The notes: generated by a model from the sequence alone, not told the origin. Shown: positions 50,084 to 60,700, numbered from the stretch's first letter. The stretch is DNA of 64,000 nt from Tremella fuciformis (GCA_032768795.1 CP136492.1:2232001-2296000); one strand, 5' to 3'. Translations and numbers: made by a program.

Positions 50084-52377
50084 ATGGTGCGCAAGGCGTG
50101 GCTCGAGGACAGAATATACAGTGAGCTTTGATCCAGCTCTCGATAGAGCTCGCGGCAGTGCAGCGGGGATGTGACGAGCTCACAACGCAGTGGACGAGGC
50201 GGAAGGTTTCTTACTCGAACATGCCCTCTTCTCGCCTCCTCGAACATGGCCACCTCTCGCACCGACCCAGAACCAGCATGCCGAGTCGTCGACCTCTCGT
50301 CTGACCGCCGGAAAGAAGAAGATGGACTGGGACGACGAGGTCCGGCTCCATCCCGACGAACCGGTCGATGTGCCCGTTTCCGCCGATGAGACCAAGGGGG
50401 ATGGCGACCACAAGCACCCTGAAGATAGCAACAAGGAGCGATGCGTGATCTGTCTGATGGCTTTGCGGGACCGGACTATTGTCGGCGTGTGCGGCCATGA
50501 GTTCTGTGTGAGCACCCTACTCTACTCTCTAAATGTCGAGACGAGGCTGAGAACAGTTTGAATGTATTGGTGTCTGGGCGAACCAGTCACGGCGCTGCCC
50601 GCTATGCTCTGCCGACATGGCGCCTTTCTTGCTGCATGATCTGGATGCGATCACCCCTATCAAAGTGAGCTCAAGCTATGAAGTCGAGCTGACGGGCCAG
50701 TTCTACCTTCCCCCACTTCCCCAGCGCAAGCTCCCCTCCGCGACCTTGCCCCTCGGACAAAATCGTCGACCGTATGAAGATCCCAGATGGGGTCGAAGGG
50801 AGAAGCTGGAGATGGATGAGTTGGACCACCAGGTAGAGCGCCGGAGAGAAATCTACCAACACGAGCTCTACGTCAAAGTCGGTCTCTCTTCCTCGTCTGA
50901 CGTTACGCTCAACCCATAGCACATCGCCACCAACATGAATACGCGCTTCCGTCCCAACCCAACGCCTCGAGAGATACACGACAACCCTTTGCTCGTCACT
51001 CGCGCCACCACCTTCATGCGCCGCGAGTTGAGAGTGTGGCAGCTGGTCGACGTGGAGTTTCTCACGACCTACATCCTGTCTCTCCTCAAGGCGATAGACA
51101 TCCGCTCGGACCCCGCCATCCGCTTACTCGCAGAGTTTCTAGACACTGACGATTCTCCCTACCCACGTGCCGCGGAGCATTTCGCGCATGAGCTGTATAG
51201 TTTTCTCAGGTCTCCGTACAAGGAGCTGAGGAGGTACGACGAGGTCGCGCAGGTGAGTCTTCGTCAATGAAATCAGTAATTCCGAGTATTGCACTTACTC
51301 CAGTATGATCCCATACCCAGCCCATCTGACGATGCTCGGTCGCAGATCGCCACCGTCTCACGTCACTCGTCGCAAGCACCCGAGGCTCAGGCTCTTTCGC
51401 CAGCTGTGTCAGCCCGCTCACTCTCTCCAGGCGGATCTTCGTATCGCTCTCGCTCTCGCTCTATCTCTCGAAGCCACAGTCCATACTCCCGCAGCTCGTA
51501 CTCGCCATCTCCGCCCCGTGATACGACGAGAAGAGACACCTTCATCCCTACCCCACCGGCCAGTGCCAGGAAGTGGAACGAGGCGGATACATGGCTCGAT
51601 CCTGAATACGCCGCTTGGCTCGACGAAGAGAAGCGGCGGGCTGACGAGCGCATTGCGGCGAGGCGGGAGCGGGCGCGAAGATCTACACTGGAGGCAGGCA
51701 CCGAGCGGCCAATGCGATCCTGGGGCAAACCAGTGGAGTTGTTGCCGTCTCCACCTCCACAGGATGTCAAGCCAACAGGCGCTCTACACATGGATACGGA
51801 CTTGCACCCGCCAACGCCGGCCGCGACGGAAGCAGAGTCACCAACCCATGTTGTGCACATCAAGGGCGCCGCTGGTCAACGTCGCTTGACGCTGCTCGAA
51901 CGACTCGCAAAAGCCAAAGCAGAAGCCGCAGGCTCAGCACCTCCCCCGCCCATCCCTTCCGCTACCAGCAATGATCCTGTACCGTTGGCAAGTGCACGCC
52001 AAGAGCGCGAAGCCGGTCTCAAGGCCATGGTGCGCGCCCGACTCAAGCTTCGCTCAAAGCTCGCCACGGAGCGCGCTACATATACCTATAAAGTCAACGA
52101 GTCGCGCGCGTATGCCCTGCGTGCGAAGCTCCTCGAGGCAAGAGCACGGCGGGAGTCAGAAGAGACCGATGCGACTTTGCGCAAACTCGACAAGATCGAG
52201 AAGGCCAAAGAGGTGCGGAGGCGCTTGATGGTGCTGAAGATGCTGGCCGCCGAGACCGATGCCGAGAGGCGAGCGAGGGAGTTGAAGGCGAGGTTGCTGG
52301 AGAGGAAGAAGTCGGCTAGTCGGAGGATGGACGAGGAAGGACCAGGAGCAGGCCTGGCGGTGTCTGTAACAGCTTAA
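50084..52377 (+). CDS. RING-type E3 ubiquitin ligase, Topors-like
   Basis: Six exons: 50084-50120, 50191-50507, 50557-50664, 50701-50871, 50920-51252 and 51304-52377; 679 residues. RING C3HC4 at about 100-140: CVICLMAL, VCGHEFC, FECIGVWANQSRRCPLC, split by an intron between its C and F. Then LLHDLDAITPIKFYLPPLPQRK and the conserved block RATTFMRRELRVWQLVDVEFLTTYILSLLKAIDIRSDPAIRLLAEFLD, with AEHFAHELYSFLRSPYKELRRYDEVAQYD, as in fungal Topors-like ligases. The last 350 residues are disordered: an RS-rich stretch (RSRSRSISRSHSPYSRSSYSPSP) and a long charged helix rich in Arg, Ala, Glu. Likely nuclear ubiquitin (possibly SUMO) ligase. Confidence 0.9.
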
Positions 52378-52527
52378 GTTTACTCGACAAAGACTATTGC
52401 ATTGCGCTCGCATCTGCGACTGATTTGTCGCAGACACAAAGCATATCGGCAAAGAAAACCTAACAGAGCTATCCCGCTACGCCGCGTCATTCTGACAGTG
52501 CTGCGCGGCTGCAGTGGATGCTTGGGA

Positions 52528-53199
52528 TTAGGCAGGGCCCGATGTGTTCGCATTAACCGTCGTTTTTACAGCGAGAGTCATCTCGTTGCCGGAATATCCC
52601 AGGTATGCGGTCATTCGATGGCTGACAGGAATGGCCAACCAAGGTGTAACATCGACGTCGTCGCCGTAAAGTGTACGATAGTGGTGAGAGGCGAGAACTA
52701 TCGACATCACAGCCAGTGTCAACTCAGGTTTCGCAGAATCACCTGTTGCACCGTCTGTCCTTGCGATGTCGACTCTTCCATCCCCAAGAGTATAAGCAAC
52801 CCCGTATGTTTCGCTGGGCCTGGTGCTCTTGTACAGGACGAATGTATCCCCTCTTGTGCGATGAACGGAATACTTGGGCGCAGAAGATAGTTTTCCTTTA
52901 TTGGGCGCATTGCCATGTGAATGTTTGAGTGCCACGATACTGTCAGCTAGATCCGTGTGCCCATCAGCGCAAAGTGTAATTGTTGGAAGGTTTTGAGGCG
53001 GAATACTGACGCACCCGGGGTATTGATACACTTCCGGGACTTGGATCCGCAGGCCAGTGATAACTCGGAGAGCTTCCAAGACCGGCGGCATGTGGTAGCT
53101 CGCAGAAAAGCATGACGAGTCGAATGCGCTCTTAAGTTCGGCCTCGTCGGCAAATGTCTTTTCTTCGCCTACCCACGTGGGCTGGGACATTGTGCACAT
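52528..53199 (-). CDS. Unrecognised protein
   Basis: ATG 53199 (second ATG 53190), stop at 52528, 223 residues, single frame. Segments LEALRVITGLRIQVPEVYQYPGC, FVLYKSTRPSETYGVAYTLGDGRVDIAR and PELTLAVMSIVLASHHYRTLYGDDVDVTPWLAIPV look ordered and coding. GTGCGT and CTGACAG sites at 52940-53015 would allow an intron, but the open frame is more economical. No motif recognised. It borders the compositionally different island to its right. Confidence 0.6.
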   Translation of the reverse strand: MCTMSQPTWVGEEKTFADEAELKSAFDSSCFSASYHMPPVLEALRVITGLRIQVPEVYQYPGCVSIPPQNLPTITLCADGHTDLADSIVALKHSHGNAPNKGKLSSAPKYSVHRTRGDTFVLYKSTRPSETYGVAYTLGDGRVDIARTDGATGDSAKPELTLAVMSIVLASHHYRTLYGDDVDVTPWLAIPVSHRMTAYLGYSGNEMTLAVKTTVNANTSGPA

Positions 53200-53736
53200 T
53201 TGATCTTGGAGCAAGCTCAAGTGGTGGCTATGCTCGAGGGGCAGAAGGTGGTCTGAGGTGAAGATGTGGAGTGTTGGCGTGATGGTCTATGCTTGCTCCT
53301 TGCTGGTGGTATGTGATCTGATGTTATATATGTCTTCATCCTCAATTTGCCCCATCTTCACCCCTTTTTCCCAAGCAAAGGAGCAAAGGGTTTGGGGCTG
53401 TAATAGTTGGCATTTTGGCAACAATTTTGCACATCTGTACAATCTCCAATCAAGCAATTGCAACTCAAACTTTTTCCAGGTTGCATCTGGAAGCAATGCA
53501 AAGCATTGGCTGCCAATGTACAATATCAGATAGACAGGTGGTTGGGAATCTGTGCAAAATGTCTGTGATGCTGATTCAAATTTTTGATGGTTTCTCTGTT
53601 CTTATCAAATCCCTGAATGGTTGTCAAGTCCACGATTGATGCTTTGCCAACTTCTTGTCTAGCCTGCTCACCACGTGTGACCAACTTTCATGCTTCCTCC
53701 AAATCCTCCTCTTTGTCTGATTAGCACGGAGTGCAA
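53200..53736. other. A/T-richer intergenic DNA
   Basis: No gene. Poly-pyrimidine and AT-rich words (TTTTTCCAGG, GGCAACAATTTTG) differ from the GC-rich host genes. Confidence 0.45.
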
Positions 53737-54530
53737 ATGAAACTGCAGCTAGCATCAAATTTTGCCAGTCAGAAGTTGATTCCACAGAGGATTTGGAATC
53801 TAAGAACGCAGATGTTTGAATTGTTGAAAGGAGTGTACCCACTGACAAGTGAAGCTTTGTGCTTATGTATAGGAGAGGAATCAGCTGGCAAGCCCCTCAA
53901 AGTTGACACAATCTCCCACACTCCACATTTGCCACTCAACATGGATCTTGACAGGTTGACACATGACTCTGCCAATGAGTCCACAACTGACGTGATGAGT
54001 TTGGACGGCCAGAGTGAGGCACCAACATTGGTGGATGATGATGTTTTTGACAATGCATCAACCCTGAAGGAGTACTGCCTGAGCCTTGTACCCAAAATTT
54101 CTGCACATCTAAATCAGATACGGCAGTTTGTAGAATTTCAGATTGGTGTGGTGCCCGATTCCACACCACCGGCTGGCAACACTGAGGCCCCTTCACAAGT
54201 TACAGAGATCACAATATGCGAATTCATTGGGAGTCAGGGGGAAGAAGGATTAAAGATCAGCCAATTCCCTGTTGAGAATACATACATACAAGTCAACATC
54301 CCATGTCCTTCCTGGATTGACAAAACCTGTGAAAAAAATCTCGACCACAACCTTCTGTATGAACTCACTGGCAGGAAGCCCAGTGAGCGGGTTTTTGCAG
54401 TGGACCACTGGCAACTTGATGCGGCATATGGGATGGATCTGAATGCAGATCCTCCCGGGTACATTCGCCAAGCCCCAGAAAGTGAAGGTGACGGCCCCGA
54501 GACCGCAGAGGAGTATACAGGGGTGTTTAG

Positions 54531-54665
54531 TGTCACGCCGGATAGCATAGCTGGCTGCTAACCATTGAACCAAAAGGGCACAATGATCCGACTCATAGCA
54601 ACCTATGCTCGGATCCCAGCTATATAGGCTGAGAATTGGCCACGTGCCATGACCCCGTCATGACA
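54531..54665 (-). repeat. LTR copy 1 of TRIM B
   Basis: 135 bp, TGTCACGCC...GTCATGACA; identical by eye to copies 2 and 3. Confidence 0.87.
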
Positions 54666-54682
54666 CCCTGCCCAACCCGTAA

Positions 54683-54763
54683 TAGGCGCGCCCTCGCGCC
54701 TACCCCACGAGCCTATCTGACCCGAAAACCTCCGGCACGCCTATCGCCTAATGTGCATTAGGC
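54683..54763. other. Two perfect hairpins in the TRIM B spacer
   Basis: TAGGCGCG-CCCT-CGCGCCTA (54683-54702) and GCCTAATG-TG-CATTAGGC (54746-54763), 8-bp arms each. Repeated in the second spacer 342 bp on. Possible RNA packaging or dimerisation structures; inferred. Confidence 0.6.
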
Positions 54764-54854
54764 GCAGCCCTACAGGGCACGACGGACCATCCGTTTTCAA
54801 AAGGCATATAAGATTCGAGCATAGCACACTACGGGGGCTCGAACCCGCAACCTC

Positions 54855-54870
54855 CTATGAGTCGGATCAT
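54855..54870 (-). other. Self-priming site of TRIM B (also at 55197-55212)
   Basis: Minus-strand ATGATCCGACTCATAG, two bases after the LTR. It is a perfect 16-nt complement of LTR sequence at 54583-54598. Confidence 0.7.
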
Positions 54871-54872
54871 AC

Positions 54873-55007
54873 TGTCACGCCGGATAGCATAGCTGGCTGC
54901 TAACCATTGAACCAAAAGGGCACAATGATCCGACTCATAGCAACCTATGCTCGGATCCCAGCTATATAGGCTGAGAATTGGCCACGTGCCATGACCCCGT
55001 CATGACA
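54873..55007 (-). repeat. LTR copy 2 of TRIM B
   Basis: 135 bp, shared LTR between the two tandem units. Confidence 0.87.
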
Positions 55008-55214
55008 CCCTGCCCAACCCGTAATAGGCGCGCCCTCGCGCCTACCCCACGAGCCTATCTGACCCGAAAACCTCCGGCACGCCTATCGCCTAATGTGCAT
55101 TAGGCGCAGCCCTACAGGGCACGACGGACCATCCGTTTTCAAAAGGCATATAAGATTCGAGCATAGCACACTACGGGGGCTCGAACCCGCAACCTCCTAT
55201 GAGTCGGATCATAC

Positions 55215-55349
55215 TGTCACGCCGGATAGCATAGCTGGCTGCTAACCATTGAACCAAAAGGGCACAATGATCCGACTCATAGCAACCTATGCTCGGATCC
55301 CAGCTATATAGGCTGAGAATTGGCCACGTGCCATGACCCCGTCATGACA
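55215..55349 (-). repeat. LTR copy 3 of TRIM B
   Basis: 135 bp, followed by the TTTAG duplication. Confidence 0.87.
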
Positions 55350-55580
55350 TTTAGCCAATCCTTGGCTTTCAGCTGTGCGTTTGTACATCATGTCACCAAA
55401 TACCTTGGCAAATCTCCTCCCTCCTTCTTTCTCAAAACTCCACTGAATGAGCATCAATCTGCATATGTGAGATTTGACCATGGAAACTTCAACATTGTGG
55501 TGAAAAAGCCTGGTACAGGTCTTGAAACACATGACAATGATGATGATGGCACAGCTCATGTGACTGCAGAGATGGCTTGA

Positions 55581-56183
55581 GGACCAATAATGTGCAGCAG
55601 GTGACCAAGCTGTATACCACCCAGATTTGTGTCAATGGTCAAGATTCACCTGTCCCGTCACCGCTCACTCTCAAACCAGGAGGCAATTCTCTATTTGCCT
55701 CCTCAACACCTGTAATATACTCCTTTGCCACCAGGTTGAGCCTCATCAATGCTATAATGCTCTAGTAATGATCTTACACTCATCTTTTTCCCATTGCTAG
55801 GCAAGATCAGCGCACAGCCTACTTGCCAATGTACACGCCCACCTATTCCTAGTCCCGGTGTTGCAGCCATATTCAAATCAGCTCTGGAAGCAGAGATTTC
55901 AGGTGGGGAAGGGCTGAAAGCAAAAGGCAGGGGCAAGCGGCCACTCTGCTATCAGCTCACCAGAAGCCACACACCATTCCCTCACAGCTTTATCGTCGTG
56001 GATACTTGTCACATACCTCATGTTTAATTTATTGTAGTGTAACAAGACCACCAGTTCTGCTGGCCCGTTAGTCTTTTTCCATGAATCTTCTGTGTGAGTG
56101 GGTGCAGGAAGCTTGGGTCACATATCTCTCATCTGTTGGTTGGGATCCTATCACAAACCTGCTCTCTAACCCCCTAGGCAAGG
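55581..56183. other. Non-coding part of the A/T-richer island
   Basis: Between the split gene and the chromovirus LTR. Short frames only, with codon bias like the split gene; nothing recognised. Confidence 0.4.
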
Positions 56184-56601
56184 TGTCACGACGGCCACGC
56201 CCTCGACGACCTACGCACATGACCGACACCTCTCACGTGCCCGACACGTGACCTACCTCGGGCTGGAGAACCTCGACGAGGGAGTAGACGTTGGATGAAC
56301 GCGCGACGACGGGAAGCAGGCGCAGAGTCATATAGGATGCCCCGGGCGCCCGTCGTAGTTCTTCAGCACTCTCTGATTGAGTCTCATGGATCATCATTGA
56401 CGATCTCACTCTCTCCGTGGCACGCAGCGTGGCTGAGTCGCACTCACGCTGTATCCTCGACGACCTTGTTACCTCGACGACCTTGTAACCTCGACGAGGA
56501 TCCAACCTCGACAACCTTGTTTCTACCCCTTTATCCTTTATCCTTGACTCTGATATTGTGGGAGAGGGCCTCTGCCAACGGGAGAGCGCAGCATCGTGAC
56601 A
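56184..56601 (+). repeat. 5' LTR of the chromovirus
   Basis: Starts TGTCACGA and ends TCGTGACA, perfect 8-bp inverted ends. TATA-like CATATAGG at 56330-56337; predicted RNA start near 56366. Confidence 0.8.
56454..56520 (+). repeat. 17-bp tandem repeats in the LTR
   Basis: About 3.5 copies of CCTCGACGACCTTGTWA. The core CTCGACGA recurs many times through gag-pol as well. Confidence 0.7.
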
Positions 56602-56603
56602 GT

Positions 56604-56615
56604 ATCAGAGAGTGC
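56604..56615 (+). other. Self-priming site of the chromovirus
   Basis: ATCAGAGAGTGC starts three bases past the LTR end. It is the exact complement of GCACTCTCTGAT at 56366-56377 inside the LTR, about 30 nt after the TATA. Confidence 0.7.
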
Positions 56616-56655
56616 TGCTACCTCTTCGCACAACCACGCACATACCCCGGGGCAT

Positions 56656-57735
56656 ATGCCCATCGAGACTCGACGCTCGACATCACTCAACCCGAACCAC
56701 GAGCACCAAGCTTTACCACAGTCCCTTCGACTTCCTCCTGCTAGCCGGTCTAGCACACCCAACAACATGGCGGATCAGGCTTCCCTCGCTCAGATCCTGC
56801 AACAGCTCGTTGCCATCGAGGCTCGACGAGCCAACTCCCCCGCTCCCTCGACCAACGCATCATCGAGCGAGCCGAAGGCCAACCCGCCCGACACTTTCGA
56901 TGGCTCAAAGCCGGAGAAACTCGAAGGATTCCTCATGCAATGTAACATCGTCTTTCGGCTACAGCCTTCGAAGTTCACAGAGGAGTCCAAGGTCATTTAC
57001 GCCATCTCCTTTCTCAGAGGATTCGTTCAGGACGCTATCCAACCTCTCGCGTCGGGAGACGAGCTCGACGAGAAGATCAGTAGCTTCCAGAGGCTGTCGA
57101 AATACTTGAGGGACAACTTCGGAGACCCCGACATCAAGGGGACCGCTCAGAGGCGATACTTCGACTTGAAGCAGACCGGATCAGCGGCAGAGTACTTCGC
57201 GAAGCTTAGGGAGTACCTGGCGGTCTTGGGATGGGAAGCCAACGAGCAAGCTAGAGCTAGGGCGCTCGAGGGCCTCTCAGACAATCTTCGAGACGAGGTT
57301 GCTTGGACCACAGTGGAGCTGGAGACCTTCGGAGAGCTTCAGTCCTATGTCATCAAGTTGGACAACAGGCTCAGAGCAAGGGAGGCTGAGAAGAAGGCAG
57401 AGGTCAAGCGGTACGAAGAAGCTCGACGACGACCAGCCCCGACTACCCAGCAGCAAGCTGCTCTCCCTGCCTCGTCGACCTACCGACCTCTCCCGCCGAT
57501 CCCGTCGACGCGTCCATCGCCAGCCCCTAGTGGCCCGCCTGGTTTCAGGTCAACGCCTCCTGGAGGTCTCGACCCTGCCGAACGTCAGAGGAGGAACGAG
57601 CAGCGCCTCTGCTTCCGATGCGGCGGAGTCGGTCATTTCGCCAACGCCTGTGTTCCCGGGCAACGACCTCCCGTTCCTCGAGGCAGCCCTGCACCCGGCC
57701 AACCTATCGTCAAGCAGGAGGACCCAAAAGCTTGA
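56656..57735 (+). CDS. Chromovirus Gag
   Basis: ATG 56656 gives 359 residues; an alternative start is ATG 56767, and the frame also extends upstream to a GTG in the LTR. Retrotransposon-gag domain at about 100-240 (FLMQCNIVFRLQPSKFTEESK, ISFLRGFVQDAIQ, LRDNFGD, YFDLKQTGSAAEYFAKLREY, LSDNLRDEVAW), a proline-rich linker, and one CCHC knuckle CFRCGGVGHFANAC near 317-330. It forms the virus-like particle and packages RNA. A CCCAAAA heptamer lies two codons before its stop, positioned for -1 frameshifting into pol. Confidence 0.9.
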   Translation: MPIETRRSTSLNPNHEHQALPQSLRLPPASRSSTPNNMADQASLAQILQQLVAIEARRANSPAPSTNASSSEPKANPPDTFDGSKPEKLEGFLMQCNIVFRLQPSKFTEESKVIYAISFLRGFVQDAIQPLASGDELDEKISSFQRLSKYLRDNFGDPDIKGTAQRRYFDLKQTGSAAEYFAKLREYLAVLGWEANEQARARALEGLSDNLRDEVAWTTVELETFGELQSYVIKLDNRLRAREAEKKAEVKRYEEARRRPAPTTQQQAALPASSTYRPLPPIPSTRPSPAPSGPPGFRSTPPGGLDPAERQRRNEQRLCFRCGGVGHFANACVPGQRPPVPRGSPAPGQPIVKQEDPKA

Positions 57736-60700
57736 GGGACGCTGAGAACATACGAGAGGTCCAGCGGCCCCATCAAGACATCCTCTCGGCCACCTCCCCT
57801 CCCCATTCACCTCCCAACCCCCCTGTATCACAATCACCTTTAATCCCGAACCTCGACGAAGAAGCGAAAGATGAGAAGGCACTGGTTGCCACGGACGGAA
57901 TAGCTAGTGATGAGGAGGCATGCATTCGTGGTGAGGTTTGCTGTTTAGGCAGAGAGCAGGCTGTCGTGTCAGGAAGCGTCAATCAAGTCGACGGGGTGAA
58001 GGTGCTGCTCGACACCGGGGCCACTGGTAACTTCGTCGACTCTGTGTTCGTTGAACGGCATCACATCCCCTGTTACCCACTCCATCGACCCCGGCAACTC
58101 CTCCTCTTTGACGGTAAACCAAGCTCAGCAGGACAAGTAGAAAAGGGAGTGACGGGAACAGTAAAAGTCCTAGGCGGTGAAGGAAGGGAAGAGTTAGGTG
58201 TGACAACATTGGCAGGAGCGGACGTGGTGTTGGGATATGACTGGATGAAGGAGAACGGTGTGATATTGGATGCTGGAAGGAAGAAGGCGACAAGGAAGAG
58301 GACAGGCGGGAAAGAGACGAACCAGGAGAACGGACCACAGAACCTCGACGAGGTCTCTCGACTATCAGGAACATTGGAGACCAAGGCGGAAAGGCGACAA
58401 GGTAGACGAAGGAGCAGACGATCGAAGGCGAACAGCATTGAGCTCCCATTCAACCGATGGGAGCAGAACCAGGGAAATACAGTCGAGCTATGCGGCACAG
58501 TGACCGAGGAGTTGAGCGAGAAGGAGGCATATATCGACGTCCTACCCGACTATGACGAGTACGAACTCAGCCCAGAAGAGGAAGCAGCCGTGCAACATCT
58601 TGTCCCGGAGCGATATCACGAATACCTCGAGGTCTTCCATCCTCGACGAGGGGTAGAGACGCTTGCTCCAAGTAGAGAATACGACCTACGCATCACGCTT
58701 AAACCTGGAGCCGACCTACGAGTGGCCCCGCTGTATAGCCTGAACCCAGATCAGATGGATGCGCTCGACAAGTTGCTGGATCGAGAGAGAAAGGCTGGAA
58801 GGATTCGACCCTCGAACTCGCCCTATGGGTCACCAAGCTTCTTCGTACCAAAGAAGGCCCAAGGAGAACTGAGAATGGTTGTCGACTATCGCAAGCTCAA
58901 CGAGATGACGGTGCCAGACGCGTACCCGCTACCCCTGATATCCCAAGTGACCGACGACCTAGCCAAGTCGAGATACTACACGAAGCTCGACTTGCCGGGA
59001 GCATACCAGCTGCTCCGGATGGCTCCTGGACATGAGAAGTTCACAGCATTCCGTACCCCTCGAGGAATGTTCGAGTCACTGGTGGTGCGAGACGGACTTC
59101 GGAACGCGCCGAGCGTGTTCCAACACTTCTTGAACGAAGTCCTGCACGAATTCCTGGGAAAAGGGGTCATCATCTACATCGACGACATTCTCATCCATGC
59201 GGAGAACCTCGAGGAACTTAGGAGATTGACTAAGGCGGTGCTGGAGGCGTTGCGGAAGGCTGGACTGTTTGTGAAGGCGTCTAAGTCGGAGTTCGAGCAG
59301 ACTAAGGTGAAGTTCTTGGGCTTCATCATCTCGCACGAGGGCGTCGAGGCTGACAGTGGGTATGTCGAGGGTGTTCGCAATTTCCCTACCCCTCGAAACC
59401 TACACGAAACTCGACGGTTCCTCGGTCTTGCGAGCTATTACCGACGCTTCGTACCGCAATTCTCCAAGCTCGCTGGGCCTCTCTCGCACCTCACAAGGAA
59501 GGATATCGACTTCCATTGGGGAGATGGACAGCAGTGGGCGTTCGAGGAGATCAAGAGGCGAATGAGCGAAGCACCAGTGATCGCTCACTTCAACCCGACG
59601 TTCGAGACTATCATCCAGACAGACGCCTCGGTCTATGGATGGGGGTTCATCATCTCGCAGGTGAACTCCTCGACAGGACAAGAACACCCTGTTGCTGTCG
59701 AGTCGGGAGCCTTCTCAGGAGCGGAGCTCAACTACACCACCACGGAGAAAGAGTTCCTCGCGATCGTTATGGCCTTTAAGCGGCGTCGACACCTCCTTCT
59801 GCAGGTTACCTCGACGATCTTGACCGACCATCTCAACCTCACATACTGGATGGAGCCACAGAAACTCAGCCCTCGAGTTGCGAGATGGGTGGATACCCTG
59901 GCTGGCTTCTCATACAAGATCGTCTATCGACCAGGAACCAAGGCAGCCTACCCGGATGCATTATCGAGGAGGGCCGACTACATCCCACAGGGCAAGGACG
60001 CAGAACCAGAGCTAGTTCAAGCCCTGCCAAGCTTCGACGAGGAGAGTACGGTCACATCCAGTCTGGGCTACATGTTGCGAGCGTTGGTGGAAGACGAAGA
60101 AGGAGGAGAAGACGAAGAAGAAGGAGAAGACGAGGAAGGAGAATTGAGGGGACTGTCTCGAGGAGAATTGAAGGAAGGGCAGGGCGGAGATGAGGACTTG
60201 AAGGATACATTGGAGGAGCTTGGGGAGCTAAGAGAGGAGAAGAGGATTACGAAGGAGGAGAACCCAAGGGCATGGTCACTGGCAAAAAGACTGGGCCTCG
60301 ACGAGGCAAGCAAGATCAAGTTCGACGAGGATGGGCTACTCAGGATCAACGGGCGACTCTACATCCCGGACATCAAACAGGCAAGAGTAAAGGTCATGCG
60401 AGATCACCACGAGGGGCAATTGGCTGGACATCCTGGAGTTGCGAAGATGCTGGAGCTGGTTAGGAGGGAGTACTGTTGGTTGGGACTAAGACGGGATGTG
60501 GAGAAGTATGTGAGAGGGTGTGCAGTGTGTCAGCGGTGCAAACCGGTGCGTCAGCGTCCCCATGGACTGTTACACAGCCTGGAGATTGCTGACAGGCCAT
60601 GGTCCTCGATATCCATGGACTTCATCGAGGAGCTTCCCGCCAGCTCGGGCTTCAACTCGATCCTTGTCGTCGTCGACCGGCTCACCAAATGGGCTATCTT

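Larger units (their letters stand above)
54531..55349 (-). mobile_element. TRIM-like miniature LTR element B, tandem form with three LTRs (819 bp)
   Basis: Three identical 135-bp LTRs (54531-54665, 54873-55007 and 55215-55349) alternate with two identical 207-bp spacers, a 342-bp period. The whole is flanked by the 5-bp duplication TTTAG (54526-54530 and 55350-55354). LTR ends are TGTCA and TGACA. Orientation is minus: in that direction a purine-rich TTGGGCAGGG precedes the LTR (54666-54675), a CTATATAG TATA box lies inside it, and each spacer begins, two bases after the LTR, with ATGATCCGACTCATAG. That is the exact complement of an LTR stretch about 25 nt past the TATA. No coding frame. Each spacer carries two strong hairpins. 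Confidence 0.87.
53737..55580 (+). pseudogene. Unrecognised gene split by TRIM B
   Basis: The frame from ATG 53737 reads 264 codons before 54530 and then enters the TRIM. After the element and one TTTAG, the same frame continues at 55355 to TGA 55578-55580. The two host parts sum to 1020 nt, 340 codons exactly, so the reading frame survives removal of the insertion. Left part: polar, Asp/Glu/Ser/Thr-rich with an ordered tail (GLKISQFPVENTYIQVNIPCPSWIDKTC). Right part: AFSCAFVHHVTKYLGKSPPSFFLKTPLNEH and FDHGNFNIVVKKPG. Codons end often in A/T, unlike the rest of the window. No family recognised; it may itself belong to an unknown mobile element. Confidence 0.65.

Noticed and set aside
54541..54870. 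A tRNA gene on the minus strand (TGGTTCAATGGTTAGCA and GGTTCGAGCCC resemble A and B boxes)
   Set aside because: The acceptor ends do not pair, the T stem has mismatches, and the segment spans an LTR/spacer junction of TRIM B. At most a tRNA-like patch.
54583..54870. A 288-bp MITE with 16-bp terminal inverted repeats
   Set aside because: The inverted pair is better explained as the self-priming site and its LTR partner: the target duplication TTTAG flanks the larger unit, not this one, and TRIM A and the chromovirus show the same layout.
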